Shown here: positions 51,890 to 59,274 of the stretch, in pieces
Position numbering within the stretch: the stretch's first letter is position 1
Layout: every line of letters begins with the position of its first letter
NCBI RefSeq assembly: GCF_004122105.1
Contig: NZ_SBKN01000007.1
Location: forward strand, 109,769 to 173,768
From: Flavobacterium stagni
Lineage (GTDB): Bacteria; Bacteroidota; Bacteroidia; Flavobacteriales; Flavobacteriaceae
Length of the DNA stretch: 64,000 bases
Direction: 5' to 3'
Made by a program: the position numbers and the translations under genes
Notes under the pieces: model-generated
Seen by the model: the letters and a program-made list of their open reading frames with translations, nothing else
What the model was told of the DNA's origin: nothing
The model's database searches: none

Positions 51890-53296
51890 ATGAAAATCGA
51901 ACAAATTTACACAGGATGTCTCGCTCAAGGAGCTTATTATATAGAAAGTAATGGTGAGGTTGCAATTATTGACCCACTACGCGAAGTGCAACCCTATATC
52001 GACCGTGCTTTTAATGATGGGGCAACCATCAAATACATTTTTGAAACCCATTTCCATGCGGATTTTGTGAGTGGACACGTGACACTTTCCGAAAAAACGG
52101 GAGCTCCAATTATTTATGGACCCAATGCGAATCCGACATTCAACGCGCATAGTGCACAAGACGGTGAAGTTTTCCAATTGGGAAATATTACGTTAACGGT
52201 TTTGCATACACCCGGACATACCATGGAAAGTACCTGTTATCTCTTAAAAGATGAAAACGGGAAAGATCATGCACTTTTTAGTGGTGATACCTTGTTTTTA
52301 GGGGATGTGGGCCGACCCGATTTAGCGCAAAAAGCAGCTGATATGACCCAAGAACAATTGGCAGGAATACTTTTTGAAAGTCTTCGAACCAAAATTATGA
52401 CGCTCGCAGATGACGTGATTGTCTATCCAGCCCATGGTGCAGGAAGTGCTTGTGGTAAAAATTTGAGTAAAGAAACCGTGGGTTCAATAGGTGAGCAAAA
52501 AGTAACCAATTATGCTTTGCGTGCCGATATGACCAAAGAGGAGTTCATTAAAGAAGTAACCGACGGCTTATTACCGCCGCCTGCTTACTTCCCGATGAAT
52601 GTGAAGTTAAATAAAGAAGGTTACGAAAACGTTGAAAAAATTATTGCCGAAGCGCAAGCCTTGGATGCCAACGCTTTTGAAGCAGCAGCTAATGAAACCG
52701 ATGCCTTAATTTTGGATGTGCGTCACCAAGATGATTTTTCTAAAGGACATATTCCTGGTTCTATATTTATTGGTATCGACGGCCAATTTGCCCCATGGGT
52801 GGGTGCGTTGATTTTGGATTATAAGCAGCCGATTTTGTTGGTTACTCCTGAAGGTCGCGAAAAAGAAAGCATTACCCGTCTTGCTCGTGTGGGTTATGAT
52901 CAAACCTTAGGCTATTTAAACGGAGGTTTTGATACCTGGAAAAATGCTGGAAAAGAATACGATACTTTAAATTCAGTTACGGCGGATCAATTAGAAACCT
53001 TAATTGCTGAAGGTGTACCTGTATTTGATGTGCGTAAACCAGGGGAATATTCTTCGGAACATATCGAAAATGTTCCTTCAACTCCCTTGGATTTTTTAAA
53101 CGAACATTTGGCTGAATTTCCAAAACACGATGCGTTTTACATCCATTGTGCGGGGGGCTATCGTTCTGTAATTGCAGCCTCCATTTTGAAAGCGCGTGGC
53201 TATCATAACGTAATTGATGTTAAAGGTGGTTTTGCAGCGATACGTCAAACAGGAATTAAAACGACGGCTTATGTTTGTCCGTCAACTTTGAAATAA
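51890..53296 (+). CDS. CstB-like persulfide dioxygenase-sulfurtransferase, copy 2
   Basis: A 468-residue paralogue of the 50333 product with the same domains and metal ligands (His54, His110, Asp133), a Cys-less pseudo-rhodanese at about 262-360 and the active rhodanese Cys420 (CAGGYRS). Unlike copy 1 it has its own operator/promoter and leads a run of five tightly packed genes (YgaP-like, thioredoxin, DUF6132, methyltransferase). Copies diverge across the whole length, so this is an old duplication, possibly with different persulfide substrates. Confidence 0.92.
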   Translation: MKIEQIYTGCLAQGAYYIESNGEVAIIDPLREVQPYIDRAFNDGATIKYIFETHFHADFVSGHVTLSEKTGAPIIYGPNANPTFNAHSAQDGEVFQLGNITLTVLHTPGHTMESTCYLLKDENGKDHALFSGDTLFLGDVGRPDLAQKAADMTQEQLAGILFESLRTKIMTLADDVIVYPAHGAGSACGKNLSKETVGSIGEQKVTNYALRADMTKEEFIKEVTDGLLPPPAYFPMNVKLNKEGYENVEKIIAEAQALDANAFEAAANETDALILDVRHQDDFSKGHIPGSIFIGIDGQFAPWVGALILDYKQPILLVTPEGREKESITRLARVGYDQTLGYLNGGFDTWKNAGKEYDTLNSVTADQLETLIAEGVPVFDVRKPGEYSSEHIENVPSTPLDFLNEHLAEFPKHDAFYIHCAGGYRSVIAASILKARGYHNVIDVKGGFAAIRQTGIKTTAYVCPSTLK

Positions 53297-53502
53297 TGAA
53301 AACGAGATTGTTAACCAATTGGCATGTAATGCGTTGGGTGCGTTTGGCATTTGCCGGATTTTTATTCGCCAATGCCTATGAAACACGCCAATGGATTTTT
53401 GTACCCATGGGACTATTTTTCCTTCTACAAGCCGTGTTCAATTGGGGATGCGGATTACAAGGGAATTGTTCCGTAAATTATAAAAAAGAATCCCATGAAT
53501 AG
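53296..53502 (+). CDS. YgaP-type (DUF2892-like) membrane protein
   Basis: A 68-residue protein with two membrane helices (about 14-30 and 36-52) and a Cys-x6-Cys pair near the second (WGCGLQGNC), as in the membrane domain of the rhodanese YgaP. Start at 53296 shares one base with the cstB-like stop (TAATG); the longer frame upstream is inside that gene. Probably a thiol carrier or scaffold in sulfur transfer. It overlaps the thioredoxin gene by 8 bases. Confidence 0.82.
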   Translation: MKTRLLTNWHVMRWVRLAFAGFLFANAYETRQWIFVPMGLFFLLQAVFNWGCGLQGNCSVNYKKESHE

Positions 53503-53797
53503 TAGTTTTGCCGAACTGATTAACTCAGAAAAGCCCGTTTTAATTGACTTTTATGCGACTTGGTGCGGACCCTGTCAAATGTTGGCTCCCATTTTAAAAG
53601 AGGTGAAAGACAGCTTGGGGGATTCCGTATCGATTCTAAAAGTGGACGTCGATAAAAACCAAGAATTGGCAGCCATGCAGCAAGTTCGAGGCGTACCCAC
53701 GATGGTGTTGTACCAAAAAGGACAATTGTTGTGGAGACAATCGGGTGTGGTTTCAAAAGAGGAAATTATACAAACCATTCAATCCAAAAAATTGTAA
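53495..53797 (+). CDS. thioredoxin
   Basis: A 100-residue cytosolic thioredoxin with the WCGPC active site (Cys25/Cys28) and the cis-Pro motif RGVPTM near 68. It is slightly shorter than housekeeping thioredoxins. Genetic coupling on both sides (8-base overlap before, one-base overlap after) says it serves the sulfur cluster, probably reducing protein persulfides. Confidence 0.93.
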   Translation: MNSSFAELINSEKPVLIDFYATWCGPCQMLAPILKEVKDSLGDSVSILKVDVDKNQELAAMQQVRGVPTMVLYQKGQLLWRQSGVVSKEEIIQTIQSKKL

Positions 53798-53988
53798 TGA
53801 AAAAGTGGATCATCGGACCCATCGCCATTGCCCTCATTGGAGGAATTGCAGGCTATGCTTATTATTACTATGTGGGTTGTGCTTCGGGAACGTGTATGAT
53901 TACATCCAAACCGCTCAATAGTACATTGTATGGTGTTGTTATGGGCGGATTGTTGGGGTCTCTATTTTTTCCAAAACCAAAAGTATAA
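53797..53988 (+). CDS. DUF6132 family small membrane protein
   Basis: A 63-residue protein with two membrane helices (4-24 and 42-60) around a short loop VGCASGTCMITSKPLNS containing a C-x4-C pair. The start at 53797 overlaps the thioredoxin stop by one base. The family regularly accompanies thioredoxin and rhodanese genes in Bacteroidota; function unknown, but the paired Cys suggest sulfur or metal handling. Confidence 0.82.
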   Translation: MKKWIIGPIAIALIGGIAGYAYYYYVGCASGTCMITSKPLNSTLYGVVMGGLLGSLFFPKPKV

Positions 53989-53990
53989 TT

Positions 53991-54602
53991 ATGGATGCTA
54001 ATTTTTGGGATAATCGATATAATGAAGAAGGCTTCGCTTATGGGAATTCACCTAATGTGTGGTTTGAATCCAATATTTCGTATCTGAAACCCAATTCCAA
54101 AGTATTGTTTCCAGCAGAAGGTGAGGGGCGAAATGCCGTATTTGCCGCCCAACAAGGATTTGAATGTTGTGCATTTGACGTCAGTGCTGCAGGAAAAGAG
54201 AAAGCTTTACTTTGGACCAAAGAATTGGATGTTCAATTGGATTATCAAGTTGGCGCACTGGAAGAATTGGAATTTGAATTGGATAGTTTTGATGCTATTG
54301 TACTGTCGTATGCGCATTTACCGTATCCCGATAGAATCGTTTTTCATAAAAAGCTATTAACACTTTTAAAAACCGATGGTATTGTCATTTTCGAAGCTTT
54401 TGCAAAAGAACAACTTGACTACCAATCCGGTGGCCCCAAAGTCGAAACTATGTTGTTCTCTTTGGAGGAAGTAATGGAAGAATTTGAAGGATTGCAATTC
54501 ATTATTATCCAACACGCAATTGTAAAATTGGAAGAAGGAAAATACCATCAAGGTGAAGGAGCCGTTATTCGATTTGTAGGTCAAAAATTAAGGAACTATT
54601 AA
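53991..54602 (+). CDS. class I SAM-dependent methyltransferase
   Basis: A 203-residue methyltransferase: FWDNRYNEEGFAYGNSPNVWFESN at the N-terminus, SAM motif LFPAEGEGRNAVFAA at 39-53 and acidic motif CAFDVS near 62. The pattern is that of the TehB/thiopurine methyltransferase-like group. In this operon a thiol or sulfide substrate would make sense, but this is inference. 2 bp after DUF6132. Confidence 0.82.
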   Translation: MDANFWDNRYNEEGFAYGNSPNVWFESNISYLKPNSKVLFPAEGEGRNAVFAAQQGFECCAFDVSAAGKEKALLWTKELDVQLDYQVGALEELEFELDSFDAIVLSYAHLPYPDRIVFHKKLLTLLKTDGIVIFEAFAKEQLDYQSGGPKVETMLFSLEEVMEEFEGLQFIIIQHAIVKLEEGKYHQGEGAVIRFVGQKLRNY

Positions 54603-54612
54603 GATAAAAACA

Positions 54613-54643
54613 TTGTTTATCCAAAAGGTAAACCGTAAATTTG
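54613..54643 (+). promoter_or_regulatory. promoter of the Cys/Lys-rich small-protein gene
   Basis: TTG (54613-54615), a 20-bp spacer and a perfect TAAATTTG (54636-54643). A constitutive-type promoter without the GTAAC palindrome. Confidence 0.7.
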
Positions 54644-54672
54644 AAATAAATAACCATTAAAAAACATCACTC

Positions 54673-54867
54673 ATGAAAAAAATTGTTTCCGCTTTAGCTA
54701 TCGCAGTATTGTTTTCTGTAAACGGAATGGCTCAAGAACAAGCTAAAAAAGATAAAAAGAAAGCAAAAACTGAAAAATCATGTTCTTCAGAAGAGAAAAA
54801 ATCGTGTGGTTCTGGAGAGAAAAAAGGCGGTTGTTGCGCAGGTAAAAAAGAAGAAAAGAAATCATAA
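54673..54867 (+). CDS. small secreted Cys/Lys-rich protein
   Basis: A 64-residue protein: a signal peptide (1-20, ending VNGMAQ), then a 44-residue mature peptide made almost wholly of Lys, Glu, Ser and Gly with four Cys (KSCSS, KKSCGSG, GGCCAGKK). It is highly charged and probably unstructured unless metal- or disulfide-bound. Not recognised. Location inside the sulfur cluster and the Cys pattern fit copper/thiol buffering, but it has an ordinary promoter rather than the cluster operator. Confidence 0.75.
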   Translation: MKKIVSALAIAVLFSVNGMAQEQAKKDKKKAKTEKSCSSEEKKSCGSGEKKGGCCAGKKEEKKS

Positions 54868-54888
54868 TTTTTTGTTTTTCATTGTCAG

Positions 54889-54919
54889 AAAGCGTTCCTT
54901 CGGGAGCGCTTTTTTTTTG
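54889..54919 (+). terminator. terminator after the small Cys-rich gene
   Basis: A 10-bp stem AAAGCGTTCC/GGAGCGCTTT (one G-T pair) with tetraloop TTCG and a T-run. Confidence 0.88.
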
Positions 54920-54931
54920 GAATAAAGTTGA

Positions 54932-54975
54932 GTAACAAGGGTTACATTTTAGTTTGTTGAGCAACCGTAAATTTG
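54932..54975 (+). promoter_or_regulatory. promoter of the T9SS-sorted protein with operator
   Basis: GTAACAAGGGTTAC (54932-54945) has its centre 33 bp upstream of the centre of a perfect -7 box TAAATTTG (54968-54975), 18 bp before the ATG at 54994. The operator is identical to the one before cstB-like copy 2. Confidence 0.85.
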
Positions 54976-54993
54976 GCAAAAACAAACCTTATC

Positions 54994-56595
54994 ATGCGAT
55001 TTAAATTTTTATTTTTCACCCTACTTTCAAGTTTAACTTCAGTATTTTCTCAATCGGATTTTAATTTTCAAATTCAACTCACACCCATTACTATTCCTGG
55101 GTTTGGCGGAATTCAATCGTATGCCCGAGCGCAATATCAAGGCAAATGGATTTTCGTAGGTGGTCGTTTGGACGGACTCCATGCACGCCAACCGTTTAAT
55201 GCTTTTCCATCGAGTGCAAATAATACTGCTATACGTGTGGTGGATCCTGTAACTTTGCAGCAATGGACTGCTCCTTTGTCATCTTTGGCAACCGATTTAC
55301 AAGAGCAATTACAAGCTACGAATCTTAATTTTTACCAAGACGGCGATTACTTAATCGTTATTGGTGGTTATGCCTTTTCGGCTACTGCAAATGACCATAT
55401 CACGTTTAATAAAATCACCATCATAAATATTCCACTATTGGTTCAATACGTGCAAGCGGGAATGTTACAGTCGGATGCCTTTTATCAAATTACAGATAAC
55501 CGATTTACGGTAACTGGAGGACAATTGGCTAAAATTGATGATACTTATTATCTTGTTGGTGGACAGCGATTTGATGGGCGTTATAATCCAATGAACAATC
55601 CCACATTTACGCAGACCTACACGGATAGTTACAAGAAATTTAAATTGGTCAACTCCAATAATCAATGGCAAATTACCGATTATGAAGAGGTAATTGACGC
55701 TGTGCATTTGCACCGTAGGGATTACAATTTAGTACCCCAAATTTTTCCTGATGGAAGCCAAGGCTACATGATTTCTTCGGGTGTTTTTCAAATCAATGTA
55801 AATCTTCCATTTTTATATCCTGTGGACATTAAAAGTTCGGGCTATGAACCTCAAACCAATTTTAACCAACTTTTGAGTAATTACCACGGTGCACATGCAG
55901 AAATGTACAGTGCAACGGATCAAAAAATGCATGCGTTATTCTTTGGAGGAATGAGTCAATATTATTACACAGGCGCTACTTTAATTCAAGATACCAATGT
56001 CCCCTTTGTGAAAACCATCAGTCGGGTCACACGCAATGCTGCTAACGAATTAGTTGAAACTCGGCAGCCTGAAGAAATGCCCATCTATGTTGGGGCAGGG
56101 TCGGAGTTTATTCCCAATCACGCGTTACCTCATTTTGATAACGAAGTAATTAAATTGGACGAAATAACTACCAATGAGTTTGTTATCGGACATATTGTGG
56201 GCGGAATTGCTAGTTCGTCCCAAAACCCTTTTACCAATAACCAAACCGCACAAACCAGTCCGTCTTCTGTAATTTATGAAGTAAAACTGATTAACCAACC
56301 GGTTTTAAATGCACAAACCGTTATCCAACATAATCCGTTTTCCTTTAAAGTATACCCCAATCCAACCCATAACCAAAAAGTTAAATTGAGTTATGAGTTT
56401 CCGTATGAAGCTCCCTTGGAATATTTAGTAACCGATGCATCTGGTAAGATGCTGATGGAAGGCGATATTCTAAAATCTAAAATTGGAGCCAATACTATGG
56501 ATTTTGAGTTGGATCCCACCGAGTCACAAGTGCTTCAAATCACTTTGATTTTTGATCGCAAATATTATCAAACCCAAAAAATTATAATGAAGTAG
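54994..56595 (+). CDS. secreted beta-propeller-like protein with T9SS sorting domain
   Basis: A 533-residue protein: signal peptide MRFKFLFFTLLSSLTSVFSQ, then repeated WIFVGGRLDG / LIVIGGYAF / YYLVGGQRFDG / HALFFGGMS segments at intervals of about 40-80 residues that look like kelch beta-propeller blades, and a C-terminal T9SS type A sorting domain (FSFKVYPNPTHNQKVKLSY, about residues 450-533). The start at 54994 is fixed by the promoter. Expected at the cell surface or outside. Role in a sulfur regulon unknown. Confidence 0.82.
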   Translation: MRFKFLFFTLLSSLTSVFSQSDFNFQIQLTPITIPGFGGIQSYARAQYQGKWIFVGGRLDGLHARQPFNAFPSSANNTAIRVVDPVTLQQWTAPLSSLATDLQEQLQATNLNFYQDGDYLIVIGGYAFSATANDHITFNKITIINIPLLVQYVQAGMLQSDAFYQITDNRFTVTGGQLAKIDDTYYLVGGQRFDGRYNPMNNPTFTQTYTDSYKKFKLVNSNNQWQITDYEEVIDAVHLHRRDYNLVPQIFPDGSQGYMISSGVFQINVNLPFLYPVDIKSSGYEPQTNFNQLLSNYHGAHAEMYSATDQKMHALFFGGMSQYYYTGATLIQDTNVPFVKTISRVTRNAANELVETRQPEEMPIYVGAGSEFIPNHALPHFDNEVIKLDEITTNEFVIGHIVGGIASSSQNPFTNNQTAQTSPSSVIYEVKLINQPVLNAQTVIQHNPFSFKVYPNPTHNQKVKLSYEFPYEAPLEYLVTDASGKMLMEGDILKSKIGANTMDFELDPTESQVLQITLIFDRKYYQTQKIIMK

Positions 56596-56603
56596 TAATT
56601 TTT

Positions 56604-56627
56604 AACGCCTTTCGGGGCGTTTTTTTA
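56604..56627 (+). terminator. terminator of the T9SS-sorted protein gene
   Basis: A 6-bp stem AACGCC/GGCGTT with a six-base loop and a T-run, after the stop at 56595. Confidence 0.82.
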
Positions 56628-56738
56628 TCCTTTTTAGTTTCGGAAGTAGATTTGAAAATCTAAAGTTAGCCGAAAGCAATAGGGGTTTGAGTTAATGTGT
56701 TGAAAAACAAACTTGTAAGCTGTGTTTGCTCGTCTTTT

Positions 56739-56799
56739 GTAACACAAGTTACACAGTAACAATTGTAACTGTACACCCCAAATCCCCGTTCTATTTTTG
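56739..56799 (+). promoter_or_regulatory. promoter of the TolC-MFP-RND operon with two operators
   Basis: Two sites: GTAACACAAGTTAC (56739-56752, perfect palindrome) and GTAACAATTGTAAC (56756-56769, one mismatch), centres 17 bp apart. The inner centre is 33 bp upstream of the centre of a perfect -7 box TATTTTTG (56792-56799), 21 bp before the ATG at 56821. Confidence 0.85.
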
Positions 56800-56820
56800 C
56801 TTCATCATAACCGATATACG

Positions 56821-58122
56821 ATGAAAAAAGTACTAATAATTACAACTATGGTTTTGGGAAATGTCTTCGGACTCCAAGCTCAAGATACGGTGTCCATTTC
56901 CAAAAGTTCGTTACTCGAAAAAGTAACCCAAAACCTTCAATTAAAAATAGCCAATCAAAATTATCAATCGGCTAAAGCGGATTACAAACAAACCCGCGCG
57001 CTTTTTTTGCCCAACATCTCAGCCTCACAAACGGCGATGGTCACAACCAATCCGTTGATGGCTTTTGGATCGAAATTGAATCAGGAAATTTTAACCCCGA
57101 TGGATTTTGACCCCAATCTTTTGAACAATCCCAAACGAACCCAAAATTTCGCCACACAAATTGAAATTCAACAACCCTTGATTAATCTGGACGGTTGGAT
57201 GGGACGAAAAGCCGCCAAAGCCAAAATGGATGCTTATGGAATGCAAACCCAACGTACGCAAGAATACTTGCAATTAGAAGTTCAAAAAGCCTACATGCTT
57301 TTGCAATTGGCCTATAAAGCGGTAGGTGTGATGCAAAAAGCCGAAGGTACCGCTCAAGCTAATTTGAAATTGGTCGAAAATTATTTTAAAAATGGCATGC
57401 TCCAAAAAACCGATGTTTTAAATGTACAAGTGCGGGTCAACGAAATCAAAAACCAATTAGCTGCCGCACGTTCCAATGTGCAAAATGCTTCCGATTACCT
57501 CGCATTTCTTTTGAACGAAGACGTAAAAGGAACGTATAAGCCTTCCGAAACTTTAGAAGCTGATTTTTCTGCTGCAGAAATAGCTAAAGTACTCAACGAG
57601 AACAGAACCGATATTCAAGCTTACCAAAAAACAACAGAAGCCTATAAGAATATGCTTAAAATGCAACAAATGAGCTTACTTCCGCGCTTGAATGCTTTTG
57701 GAAATTACCAACTCTACGATCGTACGATTATGGGTTTTCAAGCCAATGGCTATCTATTGGGAGCACAATTGTCTTGGAATCTTTTTGACGGCATGAAATC
57801 CTATGGAAAAATCGATAAAGCCAAAGCCGATTTTCAAAAAGCCGAAACCGAAGCCGATCAATACAAAAAACAAAGTCAGCTCGAACTCCAAAAAGCGGTT
57901 CGTCAATTTCAAGATGCCAAAAACAAATTGACCAATGCACAGTTGGCATGGGAACAATCCAAAGAAGCCTACCGCATTCGTCAAAATCGATTTGCACAAG
58001 GATTGGAAAAAACAACGGATGTTCTTCAATCCGAAACCTTGATGTACCAAAAAGAACTTGAATACCAACAAACCGTTTTCGAAGTGCAATTTACCCAACT
58101 GTATCTTCAATTTTTAAATTAA
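56821..58122 (+). CDS. TolC family outer-membrane efflux protein
   Basis: A 433-residue TolC-type channel: signal peptide (1-20, MKKVLIITTMVLGNVFGLQAQ), then two long helical repeats with heptad patterns and short barrel strands (FGNYQLYD, LLGAQLSWNLFDG). Start at 56821 chosen from the promoter and the signal peptide. Forms the outer-membrane exit duct for the RND pump encoded downstream. Confidence 0.92.
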   Translation: MKKVLIITTMVLGNVFGLQAQDTVSISKSSLLEKVTQNLQLKIANQNYQSAKADYKQTRALFLPNISASQTAMVTTNPLMAFGSKLNQEILTPMDFDPNLLNNPKRTQNFATQIEIQQPLINLDGWMGRKAAKAKMDAYGMQTQRTQEYLQLEVQKAYMLLQLAYKAVGVMQKAEGTAQANLKLVENYFKNGMLQKTDVLNVQVRVNEIKNQLAAARSNVQNASDYLAFLLNEDVKGTYKPSETLEADFSAAEIAKVLNENRTDIQAYQKTTEAYKNMLKMQQMSLLPRLNAFGNYQLYDRTIMGFQANGYLLGAQLSWNLFDGMKSYGKIDKAKADFQKAETEADQYKKQSQLELQKAVRQFQDAKNKLTNAQLAWEQSKEAYRIRQNRFAQGLEKTTDVLQSETLMYQKELEYQQTVFEVQFTQLYLQFLN

Positions 58123-58180
58123 TTACTGGCTAAAAATTTGAAATACAATGGAAAAGAATCAAACACTAAAACAAAAACTC

Positions 58181-59263
58181 ATGAAAAAAATACAAATCAT
58201 AACCGTGATGTCCGGACTCTTATTCTTGGCATCCTGTGGTAAAGAAACCAAAAAAATCAATACTGAAGCTGCCATTCCTGTAACCTTATCAGGAGAATTA
58301 ACAACTTCAAATTCTGATTTTGTGACGGCAAGTGGAAAAATTGAAGCCGTAAGTAGTGCCAATGTCAGTACCCGAATGATGGGTTATGTGACCAAAGTTC
58401 ATGTGAAAATGGGCCAACGAGTTGCCGCAGGTCAGTTGCTCGTGAGCATTAACAACACCGATTTACAAGCCAAAAAGGCTCAAGTCGATGCCGCTATTCT
58501 TCAAGCCAATGCCGCATATCAAAACGCAAAAAAGGATTATGAACGGTTTCAAAATTTGTTCCAACAGCAATCCGCTTCCCAAAAGGAATTGGACGATATG
58601 ACATCGCGTTATGAAATGGCCAAAGCCGGACTTGAGGGCGCAAAACAAATGCGTAACGAAGTGATGGCGCAGTTTAGTTATGCCAACATCACTGCTCCAT
58701 TCGCTGGTGAAGTAACAGGAACGTTTGTGAAAGAAGGCGATATGGCCAATCCTGGTATGCCTTTAGTAAGTGTGGAAGGCGGCAAAGCCTTGCAAGTAAC
58801 CGCTATGGTGGCTGAAAATGCAATTGCCAACATCCATAACGGAATGCAAGCGATAGTTCAAGTGAAATCCATCAACAAAACAGTAAAGGGAACCGTAACC
58901 GAAGTTTCCGCTTCTGCGAAAAATACAGGCGGTCAATATTTGGTGAAAATCAACCTTACTACAACCGACACGTCAATTAAATCGGGCATGTTCGCTCATG
59001 TACAATTTCCAACCGCAAAAGCAGCGGTAGTTGAAACAAAAGCAGCTACGGTAACTGTTCCCGAATCGGCTTTAGTTCGACAAGGACAATTGATCGGAAT
59101 TTACACCGTAAGCGCGCAAAAACGGGCCGTATTGCGTTGGATTCGCATCGGAAAAACCTTTGGAAATCAAGTAGAAGTATTGTCCGGACTTTCGAGTGAC
59201 GAACCCTTTATAGTGTCGGCTCAAGGACGATTGTATAACGGCGTACCCGTATCGGTACAATAA
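58181..59263 (+). CDS. RND efflux periplasmic adaptor (membrane fusion protein)
   Basis: A 360-residue lipoprotein from the ATG at 58181 (signal ending FLASC); a Met 11 codons upstream at 58148 is possible but would bury the signal. Domain order: barrel-sandwich hybrid (lipoyl) half (VSTRMMGYVTKVHVKMGQRVAAGQLL), coiled-coil hairpin (about 95-160), second lipoyl half (ITAPFAGEVTGTFVKEGDM), beta-barrel and membrane-proximal domains. Links the RND pump and TolC. Confidence 0.92.
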   Translation: MKKIQIITVMSGLLFLASCGKETKKINTEAAIPVTLSGELTTSNSDFVTASGKIEAVSSANVSTRMMGYVTKVHVKMGQRVAAGQLLVSINNTDLQAKKAQVDAAILQANAAYQNAKKDYERFQNLFQQQSASQKELDDMTSRYEMAKAGLEGAKQMRNEVMAQFSYANITAPFAGEVTGTFVKEGDMANPGMPLVSVEGGKALQVTAMVAENAIANIHNGMQAIVQVKSINKTVKGTVTEVSASAKNTGGQYLVKINLTTTDTSIKSGMFAHVQFPTAKAAVVETKAATVTVPESALVRQGQLIGIYTVSAQKRAVLRWIRIGKTFGNQVEVLSGLSSDEPFIVSAQGRLYNGVPVSVQ

Positions 59264-59274
59264 ACGGAGTAATC

